A DNA stretch of 35,408 nt from assembly GCA_945898095.1 (NCBI GenBank), contig CAMDHE010000045.1:1-35408 (forward strand). Reading direction: 5' to 3'. The stretch is from Roseateles toxinivorans (lineage in GTDB: Bacteria; Pseudomonadota; Gammaproteobacteria; Burkholderiales; Burkholderiaceae_C). The translations under genes and the position numbers were made by a program. This document shows positions 18,454 through 26,727 of this stretch, in pieces. Position 1 is the first letter of the stretch. Every line of letters begins with the position of its first letter. Under the pieces are notes generated by a model. That model searched no databases. It saw nothing but the letters and a program-made list of their open reading frames with translations, and was not told the origin of the DNA.

Positions 18454-19272
18454 ATGCCTCAAAAGCTGGCCACCGTAGCCCCTCCCGCACGCCCGCTGGC
18501 CTGGGCTTCAGCTTGGGCTGCGCGGCTGCTGCGCGCGCAACAAGAGCCTGCCGCCATCAGCCTGCTGCACCAGGCTTTGAGCGCCTTGGAGCCACTGAGC
18601 AACTTCATCGTTTTCGAGTTCGCGCTCGATCACCAGCCCGAGCTGATCGATTGCAATTACGAGCGCGACTACATGCTGGAGCACATGGCGCAGTACCGGC
18701 GTGGCTTGTATCTGCTCGACCCGTTCTGGCGGACTGTCGTTGAAGGCCGCGCGGGGCTGGTGCGGATGGAAGACATCGCGCCCGAGGACTTTCGGCAGTC
18801 GGAGTATTTTCAGCGTCACTACCAGGCAACCGGCGTGGTCGACGAACTGCGTTATGTCGTACCGCTACAGCCGGGGCGCAGCGTACATGTCTTCGTCGAA
18901 CGCGAGGCGCCGCTGCCGGTTTTCGACGCTGAAGAGCTGCAGCGGTTTGGCGACGTTGAGCCGCTGGTCCGCGCCTTCATCGAGGCCCACTTCATCTGGC
19001 GCGACCGGCAGCGCCTGCAGGCTACGCCACCTCGCCCGGCGTTCGACCTGCGCGTGCAGATCCACGCCATGCAGCCTGGCGAGATCACGCTGCGCGAGAC
19101 CGACATCATCGAGCTGATGCTCAAGGGTCATTCTGCCAAGTCGATGTCCAGTGCGCTGAATATCGAGGAGGGAACGGTCACCAACCACAAGCGCAACATC
19201 TACGCCAAGATCGGCATCCATTCGCAGGCCCAGTTGTTCGACCGGTTTCTGCGCACCCTGACTTCGCACTGA
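18454..19272 (+). CDS. LuxR family transcriptional regulator
   Basis: This 272-residue protein has a C-terminal GerE/LuxR helix-turn-helix (about 205-265: ITLRETDIIELMLKGHSAKSM, then ALNIEEGTVTNHKRNIYAKIGIHSQAQ). The N-terminal part, about 40-190, looks like a GAF-type or autoinducer-type sensor: FIVFEFALD, RYVVPLQPGRSVHVFVE. The ligand is unknown. The start is uncertain. ATG 18454 has no clear ribosome binding site; an in-frame ATG at 18391 would overlap the SRPBCC gene by 20 bp and add 21 residues that look unconserved. As the last gene of operon 2 it is a natural candidate to control this operon, and perhaps the convergent and nearby operons that share an upstream element. The convergent gene ends 20 bp away. 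Confidence 0.85.
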   Translation: MPQKLATVAPPARPLAWASAWAARLLRAQQEPAAISLLHQALSALEPLSNFIVFEFALDHQPELIDCNYERDYMLEHMAQYRRGLYLLDPFWRTVVEGRAGLVRMEDIAPEDFRQSEYFQRHYQATGVVDELRYVVPLQPGRSVHVFVEREAPLPVFDAEELQRFGDVEPLVRAFIEAHFIWRDRQRLQATPPRPAFDLRVQIHAMQPGEITLRETDIIELMLKGHSAKSMSSALNIEEGTVTNHKRNIYAKIGIHSQAQLFDRFLRTLTSH

Positions 19273-19292
19273 AGGCGTTGCCGCGCAGGCCG

Positions 19293-21170
19293 TCACTCAA
19301 TGATTGGCAACTCGATGCAGGTGGCCATACCCGGGCTGCGGAACACGCGCTGGGTCGCCTTGCGATAGTCCTGTGGCTGGGCAAAGGCGATGCGCGGCAC
19401 GTAGCGCTGCGGATTGCGGTCGTACAGCGGGAACCAGCTGCACTGCACCTGAATCATCAACCGGTGGCCCGGCGCAACGCTGTGGCTCACCTGGGGTAAC
19501 GCAATCCGGTAATGCACGACCTCGCCACTTGGCACGGGGCTTGGCCTGGCCGGGGCGTCGCGGTAGCGGCCGCGCAGGATTTCCATGGCCAGCGGCAGTT
19601 GGTAGCCGCCCAGACCTTCATTGCCGGGCACTTCGTCGGGCTGAACGTCGATGAGTTTGACGATCCAGTCCACGTCGCTGCCGGTGGTGGCGGCGAAGAG
19701 GTGGACGACGGGTTGCCCAGCCAGGCGCAAAGGCATCGTCAGCATTTCGGAGGTGTAGGTCAGCACATCCGGGCGGTCGCCGGCAAAACGCTGATCATCC
19801 ACCAGCCAGCGCTCCCACGCATAACCTGGGGCGGACTTGGGGCGGATCGGGCGCGGTTGGTACGTCACCGGCTTGGCGGGGTCGGAGACAAATTCGTCGA
19901 AGTCAGGTGTTAGCGCCGCTTCTGCCGCATCCGGCGTATCAAAGTTCAGCTTGAAACCGGCTTTCAGAAACAGCCGCCGGCAAGGCACTGCGGCCGTGCC
20001 GGCCCGTGGCCAGGCATCGTATTCGTGCCAGGTGTTGCTGCCGGTCTCGAAGGCCACCACGCGGGGGATGGACACACCGGTCTGGCCGTCCTTCAGATGT
20101 GCGTTCAGGAACGGCAAGAGCACGCGCTGTCGGAACCAGACAGCGGTGTCGCTACCGAACTTCAGCGCACCGAGCTCGGCACCGTCCAGGAAGAACGGCG
20201 CCGGGTGGCTCCAAGGTCCGATGACGAGGTGGTTGTCTTCACGGCTGGCCGGGCTCGCTTCCATGGCCGCGTGCGCTGCGCTGGCGCCGTAGATGTCCTC
20301 AGCATCCCACAGGCTTTGCACGTGCAGGGTGGGCACGACGGGCGCCTTCTCGCGCAGCAGTCGATCCAGCGCTTGGCCGCTCCAATGCGCGTCATAGTCA
20401 GGATGCGCCAGCACGCGTTGCCAAAAGGGCAGGCGATCCAGGCCAAGGGCCTGCCCCATCGCGGCGGCCGAGCCGGCCAGCAGCCAGCTTTCGTACTCGT
20501 CGTGGCGTTGGCCGGGCCAGCTGCCGACAACCGACTTGCCACTGGTCTGCCGCACAGCGTACTCAGCCGTAGGCAACTGCCTGAAGGCGCCGTTGTGGAA
20601 AAAGTCGTCGCCTGTCCAGCAGTCGACCATCGGGTTGATTGCCACGCAGGCCTTGAGCGCCGGATGAGGCTCCAGCAAGCTCATCAAGGCGGTGAATCCG
20701 TCGTAGCTCAGGCCGAGCGAGGCCACACGGCCGTTGCATTCGGGCAGGTTGGCCAGCAGCCACTCGATCGTGTCCCAGGCGTCAGTGCTGTGGTCGGCGG
20801 GCCCGTCGTTGAGCGGGCCGCACACAGGCAGGTTCAGCACGTACTCACCTTCGGAGCCGAACTTGCCGCGCACGTCCTGTACCACCAGGATGTACTGGCT
20901 GCGCACGAGATCGGCATGCAGCGGATGCAGCGCCCCGGCGGCGTCGGAGCTGCCGGTTACTTGTGTCAGCTCGGCCGCGTTGTAGGGCGTGCGTTCGAGC
21001 ACCACCGGCGCCGGCGCAGCGCCGTGCGGCACGATGATGAGGGTGTGCAGTCGCACGCCGTCGCGCATGGGGATCATCACTTCGCGCCGGTCATGATCGG
21101 CGGCTCGGCGGGTGGCCGAGAACAATGCGGGAATGTCGCCGCCCGCTTGCGGTTTGCTGGCGTCGATCAT
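19293..21170 (-). CDS. CocE/NonD hydrolase, alpha-amino-acid ester hydrolase-like
   Basis: This 625-residue serine hydrolase has the nucleophile elbow GLSYDGF with Ser155. Asp289 or Asp292 lies in SLWDAEDIYGA, and His322 in VIGPWSH. The GDDFFHNGAFRQ block near 187-198 and the W-D-x-E-D block are, from memory of the family, hallmarks of alpha-amino-acid ester hydrolases, the enzymes that acylate and deacylate cephalosporins. A C-terminal jelly-roll (PepX_C) domain follows from about 420, with LFAATTGSDVDWIVKLIDV. AEHs are normally exported, but no signal peptide is visible here. The ATG overlaps the stop of the upstream serine-hydrolase gene as ATGA. It is the last gene of a four-gene operon. 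Amino-acid ester or amide hydrolysis is inferred; the substrate is unknown. Confidence 0.88.
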   Translation of the reverse strand: MIDASKPQAGGDIPALFSATRRAADHDRREVMIPMRDGVRLHTLIIVPHGAAPAPVVLERTPYNAAELTQVTGSSDAAGALHPLHADLVRSQYILVVQDVRGKFGSEGEYVLNLPVCGPLNDGPADHSTDAWDTIEWLLANLPECNGRVASLGLSYDGFTALMSLLEPHPALKACVAINPMVDCWTGDDFFHNGAFRQLPTAEYAVRQTSGKSVVGSWPGQRHDEYESWLLAGSAAAMGQALGLDRLPFWQRVLAHPDYDAHWSGQALDRLLREKAPVVPTLHVQSLWDAEDIYGASAAHAAMEASPASREDNHLVIGPWSHPAPFFLDGAELGALKFGSDTAVWFRQRVLLPFLNAHLKDGQTGVSIPRVVAFETGSNTWHEYDAWPRAGTAAVPCRRLFLKAGFKLNFDTPDAAEAALTPDFDEFVSDPAKPVTYQPRPIRPKSAPGYAWERWLVDDQRFAGDRPDVLTYTSEMLTMPLRLAGQPVVHLFAATTGSDVDWIVKLIDVQPDEVPGNEGLGGYQLPLAMEILRGRYRDAPARPSPVPSGEVVHYRIALPQVSHSVAPGHRLMIQVQCSWFPLYDRNPQRYVPRIAFAQPQDYRKATQRVFRSPGMATCIELPIIE

Positions 21171-22240
21171 GGTGAGGACAAGGATACGGCAAAGTCGTCG
21201 AGCAACTCATCCGGTCCGTAGGTGCCCTCTTGTCGCGACCGGTTGAAGGTGGCGCCAAGCACCAGCCCTCGCGCGGGTATGCAGGCCGCCAGAACACCCC
21301 AGAAGCCAGTGTGGCCCCAGCAGTCGAGCCCGGCCAAGGACCGATGGAACATCAGGCCGTTGTGGCTGAAGTCGTCGAACCCGCATGGCGTGCGCTGGGC
21401 ATCGAGCAAGCGCTTCAGCGTGTCGGCCCGCTCGAACACCCGGCCGTCAAAGAGCGCACGAAAAAACCGGTCGAGGTCGGCAAGCGTGCTGACCAGCCCA
21501 CCGCCGCCGAAGAGGTCGAAGCTGGCGTCGAAGGCGCTGGCGTCGATGTCTCGAAAAAACTGCGGCGCGCAGGCCGGTAATCCCGGCACAGCGGGCTCGA
21601 CGGCATCGAGCCAGGTTCGATGCAGCCCGAGTCGCTCAAACGACAGCAAGCTGCGCAGCGCAGCCGCCAGGCTCAAGCCACTGGCCTGCTCCAGGATCTC
21701 GCCCAGCAGGATGTAGCCGGTGTCGCTGTAGTGGAAAGTCTCGCCGGGGGCGCACAGCGGCGCACCCAGAGCCATCGCAAGCTGAACCTGTTCGAGCCGG
21801 CTCCAGCGGTGCGCCGGTTCGCGCAGCAATCGGTCAAGAAAGGCATCGCATGAACAGTGGTCACGCAGGCCGCTGCTGTGCCGCATCAATTGTGCGATTG
21901 TGATGCTCTGCGGGTCGTAGCCCCCGCCAGTCAGCAGGTGCAGGGTCGGCGCCGTCAGCCAGGCCGACAGCGGCGATTCGATCTGCAAGCCACGAGTTTC
22001 GGCCATCCGCATCAGCGCGGCGGCCACATGGACCTTGGTCACGCTGGCGATGCGAAACGGTGTTGTGTCGGGTAAGGCTGGCGCTGCAGTTGTGCCTTCG
22101 CGCGCGAGGCTGCGGATCCAGGCGCCGCCGCGGCTGTCGGTTACATGAAGCATCAGCGGGTCTCGCCAACCGGTGCTCTTCATCCGCCTGAGCAGCGTCG
22201 CGTCGAAGCGTTGCAGCCAATCGGGTTGGTTGGTGCTCAC
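21167..22240 (-). CDS. class C beta-lactamase / D-aminopeptidase-like serine hydrolase
   Basis: This 357-residue protein has the three motifs of the penicillin-recognising serine hydrolase family: SVTK (Ser66, Lys69), Y-S-D at 171-173 in HYSDTGYILLG, and HTG at 310-312 in place of KTG. MRHSSGLRD near 119-127 is also typical. Family members include D-aminopeptidases, DD-peptidases, esterases and beta-lactamases; HTG is common in the esterase and peptidase branches. No signal peptide is seen. It starts with GTG at 22240, sharing GTGA with the stop of the acyl-CoA ligase, so translation is coupled. A second member of the family starts at 34800. Substrate inferred: a D-amino-acid amide, ester or peptide. 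Confidence 0.87.
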   Translation of the reverse strand: MSTNQPDWLQRFDATLLRRMKSTGWRDPLMLHVTDSRGGAWIRSLAREGTTAAPALPDTTPFRIASVTKVHVAAALMRMAETRGLQIESPLSAWLTAPTLHLLTGGGYDPQSITIAQLMRHSSGLRDHCSCDAFLDRLLREPAHRWSRLEQVQLAMALGAPLCAPGETFHYSDTGYILLGEILEQASGLSLAAALRSLLSFERLGLHRTWLDAVEPAVPGLPACAPQFFRDIDASAFDASFDLFGGGGLVSTLADLDRFFRALFDGRVFERADTLKRLLDAQRTPCGFDDFSHNGLMFHRSLAGLDCWGHTGFWGVLAACIPARGLVLGATFNRSRQEGTYGPDELLDDFAVSLSSP

Positions 22241-23835
22241 AGTGCGGCCACCGCCTGAGCGCTCAGGGCGACCCGGTCCACTTTGCCGATGGACAGCATT
22301 GGCAGTTCCGGCAACAACACAAATTGCTTCGGGCGCTTGTAGTCAGCCAGTTGTTCGCGGCATTGGATGTTCAGCTCGCCAATCAGCATCGATGTCTGGG
22401 CCGACTCCTTTGCGACGACGAAAGCCACGCCCACTTCAAACCAGATGGGGTGCGGTGCTGCCACCACCGCGGCGATTTGCACGCCGGGGTGAGCTGCGAT
22501 CACTGCCTCCACCTCCGCCGGGTAGACGTTGTAGCCACCCGACTTGAACATCTCCTTTTTGCGGCCAGCAAGTCGCAGCCGGCCATCTGGCAGCATTGCG
22601 CCGAGGTCGCCGGTGCGGAAGTACCCATCCCCGGTGAACGCAGCCGCGCTGGCCGCGGAGTCGCGCCAATAGCCGAGCAGGCAGCGCGGTGAGCGCACTT
22701 CAATCTCGCCGATGTCACCTGCGACCACGGCACCGGCGATACGCAGCTCGGTGGCAGGCATCGGGTAGCCCACACTGCCCGTCAACTCGGCCAAGGACCG
22801 GGTCGGCGCCATCGCCGTGATCGCGCTGGTGGTCTCGTTCATGCCGTAGTTGGTCGCGATGGGTGCGATTTTGCCCAGTGCCTCGGCGAGCTCGGCCGGG
22901 ATCGGTGCACCTTCGATCGCGATGACCTGCACGCTGCTCAGATCGGTGCTGTCGAATTCTGGCAAGGCGCGCTGCAGGATGAAGGTGCTTGGCACCGAGC
23001 CCCAGAACGTGACGCGCTCTGTGGCTATCAACTGCAAGGATGCCAGCGCATCGAACTTTCGCTGGAACACCACGCAGCCACCAGCCAGGATAGTGGGCAG
23101 CGTCAGGTCGATGATCGACCCGACATGGCTGATGGGCAGGAAGTTCAAGGTACGTAGAGGGTCCATCGGCCACAGAGCGTTTTGCGCGCGGCAGAACGCG
23201 ACGATGGCGGCTTCCTGCAGCATCGCTCCCTTGGGCAGGCCAGAGGATCCAGAGGTGTAGACGATCACACAGGGCTGCGCAGCGGTGCAGGCCGAGTTTG
23301 TGGAGGCCGTTGTATCCGGCGGTGCCGAAACAAGGCCGGGCTGCGCAAGAAAACTCGCCAATGACACAGCAGCGGGAGGTGAAGTGGCGGCGTCAGCACC
23401 GTTGTCCTCGACCACGACAAGTTGTGCTTGCAGCGCGTGCTGCGCCAGGATGGCAGCGATCTCGACCGGATAGTCCCGCTTGCCCTGGCGCCCAAATGAA
23501 AACACCAGGCGTGCCTGCAAGTTGCATAGCCGGTGCTCGAGTTCCTGAGGCTGGCAGCGCGGATCGAGGCCACACCAGATGGCACCCAGCGACACGGTGG
23601 CCAGCAGGCACACCAGGCTTTCGCGGCCGGGTGGCGCCAGCATGGCGACACGGGCACCCGAGCGCACACCCTGTGCGGTCATGGCCGAGGCCCAGTGCTG
23701 GACCTGCGCTTGCAACTCGCCGAAATTCATGCGGCCGAGTTCGTCGACCAGCGCTTCACGCAAAGGATGTCGTTCGGCCCACCAGGCCAGGTGGGCCGAC
23801 AAGGTGACGGGCAATAAAGCGGGCGCAAGGGTCAT
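22237..23835 (-). CDS. AMP-dependent acyl-CoA synthetase / ligase
   Basis: This 532-residue ANL-superfamily enzyme activates a carboxylic acid with ATP to an acyl-adenylate and then transfers it to CoA. All core motifs are present in order: VIVYTSGSSGLPKG near 193-206, YGMNETTSA near 330, GYFRTGDL, GRKKEMFKSGGYNVYPAEVE near 425-444, and the catalytic lysine in LSIGKVDR near the end. ATG at 23835 lies 14 bp after the MaoC stop; GTG at 23865 is an in-frame alternative that would overlap MaoC. The operon also carries a MaoC hydratase and two serine hydrolases, which fits release, activation and beta-oxidation-like processing of an acyl group. Chain type (fatty, aromatic or short) is not readable by eye. 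Confidence 0.92.
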   Translation of the reverse strand: MTLAPALLPVTLSAHLAWWAERHPLREALVDELGRMNFGELQAQVQHWASAMTAQGVRSGARVAMLAPPGRESLVCLLATVSLGAIWCGLDPRCQPQELEHRLCNLQARLVFSFGRQGKRDYPVEIAAILAQHALQAQLVVVEDNGADAATSPPAAVSLASFLAQPGLVSAPPDTTASTNSACTAAQPCVIVYTSGSSGLPKGAMLQEAAIVAFCRAQNALWPMDPLRTLNFLPISHVGSIIDLTLPTILAGGCVVFQRKFDALASLQLIATERVTFWGSVPSTFILQRALPEFDSTDLSSVQVIAIEGAPIPAELAEALGKIAPIATNYGMNETTSAITAMAPTRSLAELTGSVGYPMPATELRIAGAVVAGDIGEIEVRSPRCLLGYWRDSAASAAAFTGDGYFRTGDLGAMLPDGRLRLAGRKKEMFKSGGYNVYPAEVEAVIAAHPGVQIAAVVAAPHPIWFEVGVAFVVAKESAQTSMLIGELNIQCREQLADYKRPKQFVLLPELPMLSIGKVDRVALSAQAVAAL

Positions 23836-23848
23836 GGGGTGTCGACTA

Positions 23849-24328
23849 TCAGGAGGGTGCGGCACCGTCCATCAGCGCGAGCCAGTCGGCTGCAAGCGCC
23901 AACTTGTCGGCACCCAGCACCTCCACCTCGGCCGCGATGTGGACGCGAACCCCGCCTTTCGATCTGCATTGCACGCCCTTGATCGTGAAGCGGCCGCGGA
24001 TCTGCGCACCGGCAGGAATGGGGCTGGTGAAGCGCACCCGGTCAAACCCGTAGTTGACAAGGTCTGCATCGATGGGAATGACGCGGGCGGACTTGGCAAG
24101 GCAGGTCAGCAGGGCCAGCGTTTGAAACCCGAAAGCGATCGGCCCACCAAACCGGCTGTGCGCCCGCGCCCAGGCCGGATCGACGTGGTTGGGGTCGGGG
24201 TCCCGGGTGACACGACCGAAGTCGTTGATGTCCTCTTGCGGCACAAGCATCCAGTCAGACAGTCGGGGCTCGCGCGGCCAATCGCCGATCAGGTCGGCAA
24301 AATGGAGTTCGGGTCTTGGATCTGTCAT
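23849..24328 (-). CDS. MaoC family dehydratase
   Basis: This 159-residue hot-dog-fold protein is of the (R)-enoyl-CoA hydratase type. INDFGRVTRDPDPNHVDPAWA carries the conserved Asp and His of the active site, followed by SRFGGPIAFGF, the family's glycine-rich helix start. The length matches single-domain MaoC or nodulation-N-like hydratases. ATG at 24328 is chosen; an in-frame start at 24394 would add 22 residues rich in R and W that look like leader DNA. As first gene of the minus-strand operon it precedes the acyl-CoA ligase by 14 bp, so the two probably act one after the other on a CoA thioester. The family identity is clear; the substrate is not. Confidence 0.87.
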   Translation of the reverse strand: MTDPRPELHFADLIGDWPREPRLSDWMLVPQEDINDFGRVTRDPDPNHVDPAWARAHSRFGGPIAFGFQTLALLTCLAKSARVIPIDADLVNYGFDRVRFTSPIPAGAQIRGRFTIKGVQCRSKGGVRVHIAAEVEVLGADKLALAADWLALMDGAAPS

Positions 24329-24358
24329 AAGGTGCAGCGCGCGAGTGAAGCCTGAACG

Positions 24359-24406
24359 AGGGTAGCATCGCCGCCGCAACCACGTCCATGTCAAGAAGCT
24401 GCCATC
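24359..24406 (-). promoter_or_regulatory. candidate operator and promoter upstream of the MaoC operon
   Basis: On the plus strand 24387-24406 reads CATGTC-AAGAAGCT-GCCATC. It shares its first 12 bases, and 16 of 20 overall, with the perfect dyad at 27467-27486. Read on the minus strand it contains TTGACA, with a weak -10 candidate TACCCT 24 bp downstream at 24364-24359. The asparaginase gene starts 53 bp away on the other strand, so the element could serve both directions. This is a pattern match by eye, not a proven site. Confidence 0.45.
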
Positions 24407-24458
24407 TTCAAGCCTCGCTTGGCCGGTTCATACTTCGGCTCCAGAGGAGCGATTCAAG

Positions 24459-25406
24459 ATGCAACTATTGATACATGCCGGAGCCGGCAATGTGAGCCGC
24501 GACAGCGACCTGGGCCAACTTGAGCCGCAGATGCTTGAAGGGCTGAAGGCCGCGCTCGAAACAGGCTACGCCATCCTGCGCGCTGGCGGTAGCAGCCTGG
24601 ACGCCGTGACCGAAGTCGTTGCCTGCATGGAAGACAACCCGCTGTTCAATGCCGGACGCGGCTCGGTGCTGAGTCGCGAGGGCCGGGTAGAGATGGATGC
24701 GGCCGTCATGGATGGTCGTGGCCGGCAGGCGGGTGCCGTGGCGTGCGTGGGCAATGTCCGCAACCCGGTGCGGGCCGCACGCTGCGTGATGGAACGGTCG
24801 CCCCATGTGCTGTTAGTCGGGGCAGGTGCTGAGGCCTTTGCGCGCGACAGTGGCTGTGCGATCGTGTCGCCTCACTATTTTGTGACGCCGGAAATGTATG
24901 CCTACTGGTCGTCGCTGCGCGGGCCGGGCAAGCCAGAGCTTGAAATCTCGGCCGGTGGCATCGCCAGCAAGCATGGCACGGTGGGTGCGGTGGCGCTGGA
25001 TCTGCACGGCAATGTGGCGGCGGCTACTTCGACCGGTGGCATGACCAACAAGATTGCCGGCCGGGTGGGCGACGCACCGATTCCTGGCGCCGGCACCTAT
25101 GCCTGCAACCGCAGCGTGGCGGTTTCGTTCACCGGAACCGGAGAACATATCCTGCGCACTGCCGCCGGGCACCAGCTGGCCGCGTTGATTGAGCACAAGG
25201 GCCTGTCGGTCCCTGACGCGATGACGGTCTTGTTGGCCGAGTTGACCGCTATCGGCGCAGAGGTCGGAATTATCGCCATCGGGCCTCAGGGCGGCTGGTG
25301 CATTGACTTCAACACCACCGGCATGTTGCGCGGCAGTGTCGACGCCAGCGGCAATATTGTGACTGCCATGTTCATTGATGGTGCGGTGCGACGGCTGGCC
25401 GGTTGA
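24459..25406 (+). CDS. isoaspartyl peptidase / plant-type L-asparaginase (Ntn hydrolase)
   Basis: This 315-residue precursor would cut itself before Thr174 in KHGTVGAVAL to make an alpha subunit of about 173 and a beta subunit of about 142 residues, with Thr174 as nucleophile. The LIHAGAG start, NAGRGSVLS near 64-72 and AATSTGGMTNKIAGRVGD-PIPGAGTYA are family hallmarks. The family hydrolyses beta-aspartyl dipeptides and asparagine in the cytoplasm. AGAGGAG upstream of ATG 24459 is a strong ribosome binding site. The gene is transcribed alone, and its last 35 bp overlap the tail of the convergent MFS gene. In this setting, cutting of iso-linked Asp bonds in imported peptides is plausible. Confidence 0.93.
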   Translation: MQLLIHAGAGNVSRDSDLGQLEPQMLEGLKAALETGYAILRAGGSSLDAVTEVVACMEDNPLFNAGRGSVLSREGRVEMDAAVMDGRGRQAGAVACVGNVRNPVRAARCVMERSPHVLLVGAGAEAFARDSGCAIVSPHYFVTPEMYAYWSSLRGPGKPELEISAGGIASKHGTVGAVALDLHGNVAAATSTGGMTNKIAGRVGDAPIPGAGTYACNRSVAVSFTGTGEHILRTAAGHQLAALIEHKGLSVPDAMTVLLAELTAIGAEVGIIAIGPQGGWCIDFNTTGMLRGSVDASGNIVTAMFIDGAVRRLAG

Positions 25407-26727
25407 CGCCCGCTCGCCCGACCCCGCGGGCACAGGCGGCCAGGACAAGCGCCGCCAACACACTGCTCGCCGCGCCGACCAGAGCGATCGACTGCGGCAG
25501 CGCCATTGGGCCGCTGAGCAAATGCTGCGATGACAAGGCGACCAAGGTCGGGCCTGTCGATGCCACCATGTAAATGGTGGCGCTGATCATGCCAGTGCCC
25601 AGGCCGCGGCGATTTTCCGGCAACAGCGCCTGTGCGTTGACATAGGTCAGAGACAGCGCGGCCACGGTGCACACGCCGCTGAGCGTGAGGGCGACAGCCA
25701 GCCAGGCTGGGGCAGGTACGAGGTACACGGCCAACAATGGCCCGCAGCAAAGCGCTGCCGCGGCGGCCAGCCAGACCCGGCCCGCCAGGGCATGACGGCG
25801 GTACAGGCTGTCACCGAGCCAGCCTCCGATCAGCGGCCCGCCGCTACTAGCGATCAAGGTAATGATGCCGAAGGTGAACCCCGCCTGTTGCGCGTCGTAT
25901 CCAAAGTTGCGTGTGAAGACCGTGGGCATCCAGCTCAGGCTGGCGGCGTCGACAAGGGCCACGAGCGCTGCGGCGCTGACCAGGGTGACGATCAGCTTGA
26001 CCGGCAGCGCGGGCGCGGGCTGTACCGACGGCGCAGCATGGGTACCCTGGGCCATCGGCTGACCGCGTCGGTCCCGCAAGCCGAAGACCAGCGGCAGCAT
26101 CAGCAGACCCGGCAGCGCCAGCAGAAATGTGGTCGCGCGCCAGGGCTCGGGGCCAAGCACTGAAGCCCAGGCGATGAATGCGCCGCCCTCCGCCAGTCGC
26201 TGTACGACGCCGGCCAGCATGATCGCCAACGATGGGCCAGAACCAAGCACCACAAAAAATACACCCACCGCCCGGCCACGCTGCTCGGGCGGGAATGCAT
26301 CGTTGACCCAGGTCATCGCCAACGGCAGCTTCATGCCGGCGCCGACGAACAGCAGCAAACGTCCGACCACCAGCAACTCGAAGCTGCCGGCGAGAGCGCT
26401 GGCCATGGCGCCAAGCGTCCAGATCACGATTGCAATCGACATCAGCAGGCGCCGCGAAAAACGGTCGCTGAGCCAACCGCCAACCAGACTCATCACGACA
26501 AAGGGGACGGCGCCGACGGCGCCGAGCAGCAGGCTGATCTGCACGTCGCTGATGCCCAGCGTCTTGCGGATCGGGTCGACCATGACGTTCATCGGAAGTT
26601 TGGCCAGATCCAAGCTGACGGTGACCAGCACCATCATCGCGAGTACTGCATAGGCCTGCCAGCGGCTGTAGAGCTTGACCTGCTTGGCGCCGGCCTCAGA
26701 CCCGGGCATCGCTTCGTGCGATTCCAT
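25372..26727 (-). CDS. MFS transporter (second)
   Basis: This 451-residue inner-membrane carrier has about twelve hydrophobic segments. The loop 2-3 motif is GGWLSDRFSRRLL near 80-92, with PEQRGRAVGVFF near 145. A second-half copy of the motif is GGWLGDSLYRRHAL near 305. The overall pattern fits the anion:cation-symporter-like branch that carries organic acids. The ATG shares one base with the stop of the upstream cysteine hydrolase (TGATG), so they form a two-gene operon. The 3' end overlaps the convergent asparaginase gene by 35 bp. Probable role: uptake of the substrate of the cysteine hydrolase or of peptides. Confidence 0.87.
   Translation of the reverse strand: MESHEAMPGSEAGAKQVKLYSRWQAYAVLAMMVLVTVSLDLAKLPMNVMVDPIRKTLGISDVQISLLLGAVGAVPFVVMSLVGGWLSDRFSRRLLMSIAIVIWTLGAMASALAGSFELLVVGRLLLFVGAGMKLPLAMTWVNDAFPPEQRGRAVGVFFVVLGSGPSLAIMLAGVVQRLAEGGAFIAWASVLGPEPWRATTFLLALPGLLMLPLVFGLRDRRGQPMAQGTHAAPSVQPAPALPVKLIVTLVSAAALVALVDAASLSWMPTVFTRNFGYDAQQAGFTFGIITLIASSGGPLIGGWLGDSLYRRHALAGRVWLAAAAALCCGPLLAVYLVPAPAWLAVALTLSGVCTVAALSLTYVNAQALLPENRRGLGTGMISATIYMVASTGPTLVALSSQHLLSGPMALPQSIALVGAASSVLAALVLAACARGVGRAGVNRPAVAPHHQ

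Noticed and set aside
19273-19292. Bidirectional terminator between the LuxR and CocE genes
   Set aside because: The 20-bp gap has no clear stem-loop with a T-run on either strand.
20025-21221. Long plus-strand open frame (398 codons)
   Set aside because: It is antisense to the CocE gene, which has an intact triad and family blocks. The plus-strand translation resembles no family.
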